From the NCBI GenBank assembly GCA_036971715.1, contig JAVHJL010000003.1, positions 3,534,001-3,598,000 on the forward strand: a stretch of 64,000 nucleotides of DNA. Reading direction: 5' to 3'. The notes under the pieces are model-generated. The model ran no database searches, was not told the DNA's origin, and saw only the letters and a program-made list of their open reading frames with translations. This DNA is from Arthrobotrys musiformis. Lineage: Eukaryota; Ascomycota; Orbiliomycetes; Orbiliales; Orbiliaceae. Below, in pieces: positions 54,431 through 64,000 of the stretch (positions are counted from its first letter, which is position 1; each line of letters starts with the position of its first letter). Made by a program: the position numbers and the translations under genes.

Positions 54431-57400
54431 CTATGGAGATCAGATCGCAATTTTACTATTTAGCCATCGAACCATCCGAGAACAGGGCTGTGGCACCAAA
54501 TATGCCAAGGCGGGAATTTCCAAGCAGCTTTCGTCTCCATTGGCTCCTCCGCCATTTCCATTGATCCCACAGCCATCATGATTTCAACACATGACCGCCC
54601 AGCGACCAAAATTTTTGCTTCCCCGTTCATCTAATATGATATATGACGGTTTGGGCCGGACCCGAATCCCCAGCTGAAGCCGGCTAGCCTTTCTGGCAGA
54701 GCGTGCCCACAACGTGTCACGTAAATGGCCAAAATATGGGCCTCAGAGGCAAGGCCCAGATCACATAATAATTTGGCTAGGCGTCACGTCATTTTGTGTT
54801 TATGGTTACGCATTTCATCCACATTCAGGAGTAGACACCGTATTCGACTCAACTTCGATATGTCATGCAAAGACAATGGCCTGTCCGGCCTAATCCCATC
54901 GCTGATCCGCGTGTTCGACGGTGGTGTTGGGTAGCAACAATGGTCACCAGAGTTACGGTATATGGGGGAGCCGTTATATCACGAAGATATGGGCCCAATG
55001 GTCCCTTGACGTTTATGTCGATAATCCGCTACCCGAATTAATATAGAGTGACCTCGAATCTACCCGAATCCCTCGACCTGCCAGTCTACCAAGCATATAA
55101 AAACTCCTTTGGACCCTCACCTATCACGTCTCTTGAAACTACAGCCACAGCGATCTACATCTGCGTTCGAGTTTTATTTGCTTAATAGCGTCCGGCCAGG
55201 GATAGTCGCCGCCACAATACACAACGGTATCAAGATTTGCAGAACGCTCTAGAATTGCAACTATAGAAGAGTCGAAGTCAACCTAAACGATGAGCAAAGT
55301 TGCATTTGAAATAGGTGGAAATCTTGACTAGCAATATCAAAAAGCTAGAAGTTGAAAAGAGCAAAGAAGGAAAGGACCAAACTTCATAGGTAGTTTGTGG
55401 GGCTTTCGGATTTGCATTCTTAAGCTATGTAAAGAAGGCTTGGAAAGCTGGCGGTTCATGTATATCCTTGATCGAACAAATTGGGCGAGTCCGCAAAATT
55501 GGCGAACACAGCTCAGATGAATTTATCGTTCCAACCTGATATAAGTATCTTGCTCTTGTCTCCCAACACTTTACTTCAATTATTCCATCGAATTATAGAC
55601 TTAAATCGCTTAGGCACGGTTTGGGTTGGTGTAGGCACACCAAGCAGAAGGTAGATACGTCAGCTTAAGGAAGCTTATCCGTAGGATATGCTTGTATTTT
55701 TGCTATTAAACCTGGGGGATTCATTTTTTCGCAATCTTGCTACGTGTATCCTTTCCCCGTTGAAGAGGCATTAAACCGCAGACATTCCAACCCACAGCGA
55801 AGTTTTTAGCAAAATTATCAGGTCTCCAATTTTTTTCATAAAAGTCTGGGCAGTGGTAAACGCTCTCCTTCGAATATATAAAGCACTAATATATCCAGTA
55901 TTTATTTCCTAGACCGCCCTCTCTACATTTTTCCGATAGAGACCGACGTTAAGCTCGAAATGATTCGGCTTATAATTCCATCTTTCCAAATTAGCCGTGG
56001 CTATAACTATATATTAAACCAGCTCCCCATTCACTCCTTTATGTAACAACTACGCCCAATACGTCTTGTATCGAGCGATCAAGTTCTCGCGAGTATATAT
56101 ATAAAAAAAAAAAAGAATGCAAAACCAAAAGAAAACATGCATGCAAACTTAGAAACAAAGGCCGAAAAACCTGGCCTCGGGGAGACCCCGGCCCTAAAAC
56201 AAAATCTAAAAAGAATAATAAGAAAATTATAAACTAAAACAGCGGTTAAAGGGTAAGATGGGACGAATCGGTGATGGTAGCTTCCAAATATAGCTGAAAA
56301 GTCGTTGCTATAGTGGAATGACAGGGAGGCCCTTGGCCTTAAAATACCGGAATGTTCGTCGCTGTGGGAAACGGCAGCCTCACGTCGATCACTTGTGGCG
56401 ATGCATAGGCTGCCCTCGGAATCACGTACTACCCAGCGGACGCAACTCTAGGCTGGAGAGCTATATCGACTGGCCAAAGCCCACCAATATCGATTCTGTC
56501 GAAGAGCCGTCCAGGAATTCGGAAGCAGGGACACATATATCCGAACTCCTCGACGGGCAGCCTCCCTGCCGAAATCCGCTGCAAACACCTGGTCTGCAGT
56601 AATGAAATCGGATCCTTTGACGTGAACTGCACGTGCAAGTGCCAGATCCGTTCTACTTCGATGTAGAACTGTTGTCCATTCTAGCCATTATTATATATAT
56701 TAGTTAAGCTCTATTTGTTGTGTAAACAGAATTCGGATAAAAGGATTAGAGGTACCATACGTTTATCCAGCGTTGATTTGAATGCTTTTGTTAGCTTTGC
56801 TGGTTGCAACATCTGCTTTAACTTTGGCATAGACGTTTTTCATGATTTCGCCTGCTAACGAAATGCTCTCCTTCTCTTCGTTAGAGCTTGCAAGAACTTG
56901 AATACTCTTACTCTAAAGGCCTTGGATGTCGCTATTTGCGCTGGACTTTGATTTTAAACATGCCGGTTTGGAAATGTATTCCAATATTGAGTGGTATAAT
57001 ATACCCACTTTTTGGTTATTGCGAACAATAACCGACATCCAGGGGCTCAAAGAAGTTGCTTTGACAAGATCATCAATGAACTAGGTGTCTAGGATCACGT
57101 TTCCAATTTTTCCAGATATCAGATCGCTAGGCTTAGTCGCCGGACCTAACGAATACGCGTGGAGCGTTTTTTGGAGTTTGCGGCAGATACTGAAAAAGCC
57201 CTGGTGTGGACTACGCCGATTGTAGAGGGTGCGATAGCGGGAAGGTACCGGTGCATCAACATTCCGTGGAACGGCATCGTGGTCCGGTGTCCCGTTTTTA
57301 ATCGAAGATGTGTATATTATGTCACCTGGCTTGGTGGTAATTTTCCTGCGTTTGTGGGGGTGGGGCTGTAACCTGTTTAAATTTTCGACGTTCTAAAGCA

Positions 57401-58337
57401 AGTTCAAATCATAGCTAAGACGTGCGATTTGAAGGGCCTGTATTATTACTGGCCGGATTGACTCTTCTTACCTGAATCCATAAAAGGAAGCTGGCGGCCC
57501 AAATTTTTGAACAAAGTTGTATATTTAAGAAAGGGAATACTAACCCGTCGTAGAACCGTTTGAACCTAAAATCATGTAGTCTAGAGGGAAATCATGTATT
57601 CAGGCACTGGCCCGGGTCCGACCAAGTGTCTCGCCTAGTCGTGGGACTCCTCAAATTCAACGAGGTCACAGGAGATCCATACTGGCGGCCCGTTTTGTGC
57701 CTAGTTTACGGGACCGATCCATACTGTGTGCCTAAGTAATGGCTCTGTATGGCATGTTGCGTTGCGGAAGGGAAATATTCAAATATTTTGTGTTTATATT
57801 ATCGAGCTTATATTCATCCTGCTCCTAGACCGGCTGTCTGGGGTAGGAGGATTTATAGCCCATATATGGCCTATAATATAATTACCTACTTACCCACCTC
57901 TTACTTGGGTATTTGAGCCCCAATAACGATCTGCCACATAGATAGCCGGCGCTGGAATTTCTGACAATTTCCTCCAGGTTTAAAATTGCCATATATTTGT
58001 AAATTCTCATATATATACCTGTCCCCCGCCTTCCGTCCTTGAAACACCATCCATCCTATCAACAACAATCCAGTCAACCTGCCTCGAAGAATATGCTACC
58101 TTCAGCAAAAGCGATGGCACCAATTCATGAAGTTCCCAGCGTTTTAAGGGGAGGCCATGGCAAGCACAACGTCGAAGAAACACTCGATAATTAACTTCGT
58201 CAATTAAAAAAGGTAGGAAGTCCGAGTCCCGGCTTTCGATCTAGTACTGACTCACAGCGGAACTAGCTTTAGGTCGCATTCGAAGGTAGTTCGCGACATA
58301 TTCTTCGCGTAATATTCGTGTTTTTCATCTCGATCGG
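54431..58337. other. Long region with no intact gene
   Basis: About 3.9 kb. The only protein-like pieces are near 56318-56691, where Cys-rich fragments fall in different frames (for example CKHLVCSNEIGSFDVNCTCK, ending at about 56691), probably a decayed secreted-protein gene, and a 70-codon frame at 57159..57371. An A-run and a small hairpin (CGGGG AGA CCCCG) lie at 56106-56197. The rest is AT-rich and non-coding. Confidence 0.5.
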
Positions 58338-58803
58338 GTGGCAAAGCCAGTCCAGTCGTGGGTGGACATCGGATCGCTCTTGCAATCCCGAGAACTCCAA
58401 AGTCTTGCGATTGACCTGAAGGGACGCAGGACCTTTGCCGTTGGGTATAACACGAAACCAGACCTCGAGTTAGATATATTACAAAATTCGAGGTATGTCC
58501 TGCGGGAATCTAGGTCATCCACTGCACCAAGCCGGCCCCAAGTCTTGTCGCTAATAGTGTAGTTGGTATAGGGGTTTCGAGTGTACTCCCAGGCGCCTGC
58601 AAGTAGAATACCTCAGGCAGGGCAAATACCGCGAGCTCATTCAAGCAATCGGGAAAATTACCGATGAAAGCTCGCATGCATTTGAAGCCTGTTTCTGGAT
58701 CAGGCCGAGGGTCTTCCTCACACCTTTGCATCTATGGGGACCGGCCGATATAACGCAAGAACGAATGGATTGGACTGAGCCCTTCCACTGTAATTATTGG
58801 TGA
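58338..58803 (+). pseudogene. Decayed gene, possibly serine-protease-like
   Basis: The plus strand reads MAKPVQSWVDIGSLLQSREL... to about 58535, then, in another frame, from 58582, QVEYLRQGKYRELIQAIGKI and SSHAFEACFWIRPRVFLTPL followed by HLWGPADITQERMDW, ending TGA at 58801. The two may join over a short intron near 58536-58570. The segment with FWIRPRVFLTPLHLW recalls the strand and catalytic His of trypsin-like proteases (normally ..FLTAAH..). Downstream coding-like scraps (FKPVPPGTILESTSRPVL) are broken by stops and by the 26-bp repeat at 59058. Minus-strand frames across it share in-frame stops and look like shadows. Confidence 0.3.
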
Positions 58804-61800
58804 TGAGGCATGACCACCAAGCGTTGAACCCTGGATTATAAGAAAGGGCACCGAATTAGCCTTGTAGTTCCAGCCTTGGCTTTTCGTACTTCTGGGAAAG
58901 GCTGAAGTAAGATCCCTCATAGATTCGTATTTCGATTTTCTATTCCTAATCCCGCTAACAATTTTAAGATTGAGCCGGAGGCTATCCTCCGCCCATATTT
59001 CAAGCCCGTGCCCCCCGGGACCATTCTGGAGTCAACTTCAAGACCGGTCCTCTCACCCTCGGGTGTAGCTTCTATGAAGGATACTCGAGTGTAGCTTCTA
59101 TAGAGGATAGTCGGGAGACCTGTAGCGATTGAAGACGCTAGGGATCCAACTCGACCAATATTATCGTGATCAGGTATGGTAAGCTATCAAATAATAAATG
59201 AAATCTGAACCAATGATCTCAAGCTAACAATCTGGCAGTCACAGGTGGTTATAAGGAAGAGACCGCGAATCGAGCGTACATGTTCCCAGATGGTTTCAAG
59301 AAGGCTATCCAAAGTCAGATGCTTTAAATATCGCCGTGCCTCTTTGCGGGCTATAGAGAGCCCCTTGGAGAACTTATGGCCAGTCCCTTGTGGAAACAAA
59401 GACATATAAACACTGCTAGCGTTCTAGATTTCTGAATCTATGGCGTCTTCCTGGGTCTTTGCTCAGGGCCCACTAAGAATTTGCTTGGAAGGCCTTCCGG
59501 TGTGAATACCGCTATGGGGGGCACGAATGAAGCAACGAATATCCAGACGCCTCGATATTGTCCCTTTTACCAACTTCCTTATGGGATCTGGGAGTCTTCG
59601 GATACTATAATTAGCTAGATATTTAAACCAATAGATGTATTTACCTTTAGTCGGCCATGTTAATAAAAGGTTTATGGGTGTTAACTATGATATGTTGGTC
59701 GTAATAGGCGATACACGAAGGTATATATACTTACTCACCTCTCGATCAGGTGTGAGCTGCGTTTACGACCCGAGAATGCTCACCTTTATACATTTAGCTT
59801 CGGGGATAGCTCTAACCATGATATCAATGAGGAAAGCTAGAGCCATTGTCAAGAAATTGTAGTAAACGATACAAGCAAGACGATACTGCAAACGTGCGTT
59901 GGTGGTAGTGCAGTATTAGTACGTAGCTGACGGGGAGCGGTGCTGGTATCCCATCCCGACCGGTAGTATTGCGAGCGTTGAGATCGTGGCAACCCAGTGA
60001 CGGCAAAAGCTTAATACGCCATACGCTTGCACGTGGTACCTAGGCCCACCTGTATCAGTAATTATGAAGCTTGCGTACTGTGGTCGTCCAACATACCAAC
60101 CCGACTTTTAAATTTTGCGACGTTCGAGAACACGTCACCGCCCAGTTGCAACATAACCCCGTAGTTTTGGGCGACCGATTCGGCTCTTGACCCTGAATGT
60201 TGGCGGGACAGAACCCAGAGCGTGAAAAAGAATGAAGAAGCAGTTGGTAGAATTAAACTAACATCAATAGGGCAAAAAAAGAAATCGAAATGAGAGAATC
60301 GTGGGGCTGGGCAGCGAGGAACGGATGTTGGTTTTCCTTACTCCGAGCATTCCGTCCGTCGTCGAAACCGTGCGGCGCAATGTCTAAGTGGCACGTTTCT
60401 GCGGAATAGCCATTAACTTGCCCCCAACATGTCAACTCAAATTAACACACCACACCAGTTCAAAACGGCTCGATTCCCAACATAGCCAAAATTTCGTTTG
60501 CAGGGAGGCAACATTTCTGTGAGAAATGAGGCAGCAGCAAAGCTATTTCGATCTTCCTTAATGAACTAGCCTTCTTGAGAATCATTTAGCGTCGCGGTCA
60601 GTTCCATTGCAATATCTTTGCGCACGTGGCAAGGAATTGAGGGCTCGTATCCCACATTCGGCCTCCTGTCCCTCAAGAGCGCTAGTTATTCATCTCACCG
60701 ACACGCTAGTTTTCTGTACTCGGTCTATACATACCGCTCACACATATACAATGTGCTGAGGGGGGATTAGTGTATTAAGAAGTAAACTTGCCAAGCTGGT
60801 GGTTCATGTAAAATCTATGAGCAGGAAACCGCCCAGCTCTACGCCAAAACGGAGTATCCATATCCAAGATGACCCTGTGTGTTTCTGGCTTTTGATTTTA
60901 CGTCCCCATTTCTGCAAGTTTAAGCAAGCCTTGAGAGTCATAGGGGTTGAAGTATTTCTATAGGATCCATGATATCGAATGTCGCTCGGGCCGAGCCGTT
61001 CTCGAAATGGCCAAGGCGAGAAATTTCCGAGGTTTGAGTGCAACGCATTTTACTGTTGCACTTGGTTTCACTATTAGGCCCTGTCTCGTTCCCAGACTTG
61101 GGAGTATTAGGCCACTATTACGCATTCTCCGTTTAAAATCTTCAGATTCTGGTCTAGTGAGTGAACCTATTCCCTTGGCTATAGTACGTATGCTACATGA
61201 GAGGTACTAGTAGAGTCAACCACGCTATTATGGACAATCAGGAAACTTGCACCATCTATCTAACTTAAAAGCTCATATATACAGCGAGAGGGCTTTTATC
61301 AATTATTCGTTGTGAATTTAGCCAGACCCTGATACGTACGCAAATATTTCTTGTGGGAACCATTCCAAGACCTCGTTAATGCGAGCACGCCTGCTATATT
61401 GGCACGTCTAATCGTAATTATCAATGCACGCTGCGCCTTGGAACTAGATCGGGCTACACGGTGGTAAGTAGAGGGGAGTTTACTGTAGAGAAGATATACT
61501 AATAAGGCTTGCACCACACGAAAATAGGGAAGAAAGGGTGGTCAAACAATTCAATTACTTTCAAATTTTACGTATCCATCATGTAGTTGCCAAAAACACC
61601 TCCACCATGATCGATCCGTGAAATCCACGGATGTGTTATCTCGAATCTTGGATCCTTCACGTACTACACTCCGTATCTGGGTACTTAACCCTAGGCCTGG
61701 TCTTGAGGCCAGCCCTAGGCCCAACCAGACAAATAGAGCAACCCGTAATGATTCTTCATTGCATAGATAGAACATATTACGCCCAACAGTCCTAGCGCTA

Positions 61801-61831
61801 TACGGGCCAAGTGTGCCGTCACTGCAAGTTG
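58804..61831. other. Region with no supported gene
   Basis: About 3 kb. Contains decayed continuation of the 58.3-kb gene up to about 59200, a 72-codon minus frame (59405..59187) of protein-like composition, and short unrelated frames. Nothing can be assigned. Confidence 0.45.
59058..59109. repeat. 26-bp tandem duplication
   Basis: CTCGGGTGTAGCTTCTATG (59058) and CTCGAGTGTAGCTTCTATA (59084) begin two 26-bp units that both end AGGATA. The units differ at three G/A positions. The repeat lies in the decayed gene region and introduces stops. Confidence 0.75.
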
Positions 61832-63152
61832 CTAACCACCGTTCTCCGCTTGTGATCTGCCTTCCTCCGTTTCGGCCGGCGGCGGCTGTATCTCACTTTT
61901 CTTTTTCAGCCCAAGAGCAGACCCAGAACCAGCCCCGCCGTCACCGTAGGGATTATAGCCACCCCCAAAAAACCCGCCTGGTCCGTCGAAACGCCCTCCT
62001 GAAGGGCCGCCATACTTATAATCTAGCTCACCAGGACCGTAAAGTTCTGGGCCTTTGGAGTTCGCACCATTGTAAAGGATTTCTGCTGCGGCAAACAGAT
62101 CTACCGCATCTAAGAGGTGTCGAAACGCGGGTGCGCCCTCTAGATTTGCTAGATTTACCGCATCTAAGAGGTGTTGAAACGCTTCTGGACGTTCACCCGC
62201 AATTGGCGCGGGTGCGCCTACTGGATCTACTAGATTTTGAAGTGCCTCCGGGCCATTCCGTGGTCCCTGCGCCACTGCAGGCGGGGGCTGCGATTCAACA
62301 CCTGCAAGCGTACACTTACAATCTACATTTAGATATCAAAATATTACGAGTTAGAATTTGCCTCTTTATTTGCTTGGGGTTGTACTATTGCGGGACACGA
62401 AAGAGTGAATCCTAGCGGTATTACTTACCATACCAGCTCGCACATAATTGTGGAACTTGATCGCCGGGCGGGCAACCCACCCGCCATGCGTTCCGGATCC
62501 CCCGGGTAGTGGCATCTCCAAGTGGATCATTGCTCGCTATAATCAGACCAGTAACCTGGTCACATTTGCAACGCGTACAGCGGCTAGATAAGAAGTATGT
62601 TATCCGCCTCCTTACCGCCCCCCGGGTCATGCCGTCCGCTAGTAGTTGCTGGAAATTGGGTCGGGATGCGAGTTCTATAACCCTTTCTGAGTTAAAAAGA
62701 TCCTCCATTTGTTTTTTGAGAAAACGGGGATATGCAGCCGGATCCGGGTTCATGCCGAGTACATGGGGTGGCGGGGGGCACACCAGCGTATACCGAGCTT
62801 GTATCATTGAACCCGGAGGTGCCCGCTTTTTATCGCCTTCACCGCCCAATTTGAGGCTCTCATGGGAGTTGGGGGAGTCGGGGGTACCAATAGCCACCAT
62901 CAGATTTAAAATACTGGAATTAGAGGGCGTGCTAATGCCGAGATCGGTTCGTCCTAAGTCGAGAGGAGGTCCCGTCGTTGCTGGCACATCGATTTTAGGT
63001 CGCGTCCCATTCGCGTCCGGGGTACTGGTGGTATTGCTTTGTGGGGTTACTGGGATGCGCGCAGCCGGGGCCCCAGGCGCGAGTAGGAGAGCGATGAGGA
63101 TAAAATACCCAGACCTCAGTTTCCAGGCCTTCGACACACCATAATTAAGCAT
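61832..63152 (-). CDS. Secreted protein with internal 18-residue repeats, 397 aa
   Basis: Two exons, 63152..62429 and 62301..61832, join across a 127-nt intron (donor GTAAGT, acceptor TTGCAG) to 397 aa. The N-terminus has a basic segment then the hydrophobic core GYFILIALLLAPGAPAA, a signal peptide. Next come a Ser/Thr/Pro-rich linker, a globular part with Cys-rich pieces (TLVCPPPPHVLG, RCTRCKCDQVTG, VGCPPGDQVPQLCASWYG), an 18-residue repeat (AFQHLLDAVNLANLEGAP then AFRHLLDAVDL, with an earlier diverged copy ALQNLVDPVGAP) and a Gly/Tyr-rich tail (GGPSGGRFDGPGGFFGGGYN) ending Glu/Gln-rich. It is probably extracellular. No enzymatic motif. The opposite-strand frames (62509..63144, 61813..62415) are shadows. 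Confidence 0.72.
62102..62209 (-). repeat. 54-bp in-frame tandem repeat in the secreted-protein gene
   Basis: TACCGCATCTAAGAGGTGT recurs at 62102 and 62156, a period of 54 bp (18 codons), followed by CGAAACGC/TGAAACGC. It encodes the repeated AF(Q/R)HLLDAV unit of the 61832-63152 gene. Period and frame agree, so expansion keeps the protein open. Confidence 0.75.
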
Positions 63153-64000
63153 GTTTATATGATGCAGAATACCAACAAGGTAGAGTTACGTAGGGAGTAT
63201 AAATATCGCTCGGTTCTGGGCCAGGTCAGTGATAACAAAGCGGATGTCGCCGCAGATATTAAAGATTTCTAGCAGTGCGCGAGAAAACGAAGGGAAGGGG
63301 GCGAGTCGTTGGCATGCGTGGGAATTATAAATATGGCTTGGGTTTTTAGCCTTTGAAAATCAATATAGTAGTCGTGTGACGTCGAGGTGCATATTATAAC
63401 TCTCCCGAACCGTGGTTCCTTCTCCAAGATCCATAATATCGGCGTCTTTGCTTTAATTTAAGGTAGGGGTATTGATGTTGGGTTTCATGCCTGCTCGGTA
63501 AGACTCATATATAACCCAGTTTGGTTACGAGACTGCATATATAACAATTTCGACTCTGGCATATATATGCAACGTTGGAAATATCCGAAGTGGGTGTATC
63601 TCTCACGTATATCCAGTAGTGGCTTAGCTGCGGCGGCTATGGGAATTTTATTCCGATGGTTTGCTACACAGCCTCCCTGCCCCTGAATAATTCGAGGGTA
63701 GCTACACGTACCAGAGCCAACCGAAGCATCGGAATTCTATAAGCATATGTCTAGTCGGCAGTCCAAGCTGAGAAAGGTTGTATCGCACCTCGTCACCGAT
63801 CTCGAAACTAGACCAACACGAATGTATTAGCGGCGTCGAATGATTTTAAAAGTGGTACGGAAGGGGTGCCATGCACTCCAACAGCAAACTAACCACGACT
63901 CAGCCCTCGCCTCTTCTCAAGATATATTTCTAGAATTCAGTAACCCTAGGCAGGGTTTATTCCACCAACACTCCATCTTGTTGACCCCGTCGAAGGCCAA
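63153..64000. other. 5' flank of the secreted-protein gene and window end
   Basis: Contains several TATAAATA-like elements (GTATAAATATCG at about 63198, ATTATAAATATGG at about 63326) that could serve the minus-strand gene starting at 63152. No gene seen to the window end. Confidence 0.4.

Noticed and set aside
54241..54450. 69-codon minus frame over the tRNA
   Set aside because: It overlaps the whole tRNA-Asp gene and is accidental.
56166..56197. GC-rich hairpin CGGGG-AGA-CCCCG after an A-run, as in a retroelement 3' end or RNA gene
   Set aside because: The stem is only five to six pairs and no element ORF, LTR or target duplication is visible nearby.
61813..63144. Plus-strand frames of 200 and 211 codons
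   Set aside because: Arg/Pro-rich shadows of the minus-strand secreted-protein gene, which has a signal peptide, a clean intron and an in-frame repeat.

Overview
The window is nuclear DNA from a filamentous ascomycete (Pezizomycotina). The evidence is short GT-AG introns (mostly 43 to 165 nt, often with a CTAAC- or CTGAC-like branch site), exon-split reading frames, an intron-containing tRNA-Asp gene, and protein families found in moulds: DUF7580-like and DUF7708-like regions, an acuF-type zinc-finger region, fungal PNP_UDP proteins, an AsaB/CmcJ-type oxidoreductase, and Thr-rich secreted proteins with the SYASACSG...CSC motif. The secreted proteins recall nematode-trapping Orbiliomycetes or Leotiomycetes, but I cannot fix the class. 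Most gene models below were spliced by hand, and in each complete model the exon lengths sum to a multiple of three. Long AT-rich stretches separate the genes.

Layout. 0.5-7.5 kb: a divergent pair, a 981-aa DUF7580-like plus nucleoside-phosphorylase-like protein (minus) and a 941-aa acuF-type zinc-finger protein with a caspase-associated C-terminal region (plus). 10-21.8 kb: two related secreted Thr-rich proteins, a 228-aa protein of unknown function and a cytosolic beta-propeller/lectin-like protein, spread over AT-rich DNA. 22.5-24.1 kb: a broken protein-kinase gene. 25.6-31.6 kb: small unknown genes, one ending in two Gly-rich hydrophobic segments. 33.2 kb: a complete stand-alone PNP_UDP protein with a coiled-coil tail. 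35.2 kb: a 121-aa unknown. 38.8-40.2 kb: a fungal tail-anchored membrane protein. 41.6-44.1 kb: dipeptidyl peptidase III with seven exons. 44.5-45.9 kb: an F-box/LRR-like protein. 49-50 kb: an AsaB-like oxidoreductase. 50.7-54.1 kb: a DUF7708-like/NB-ARC/TPR NLR. 54.4 kb: tRNA-Asp(GUC). 54.4-61.8 kb: mostly non-coding or decayed DNA. 61.8-63.2 kb: a 397-aa secreted repeat protein.

How the genes may work together. DPP III and the tRNA look like housekeeping. Around them is an unusual concentration of parts used in fungal non-self recognition and regulated cell death: two PNP_UDP sensor-type domains, an NLR, a DUF7580-like protein, a zinc-finger/caspase-associated adaptor lacking a visible protease core, a dead kinase and a lectin. 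This is an accessory immunity/allorecognition-like neighbourhood. Its two most unusual architectures are the C-terminal (not N-terminal) PNP domain at 0.5-3.6 kb and the protease-less acuF-type protein that shares its promoter region. Joint function is inference. The sequence shows only proximity and domain content.
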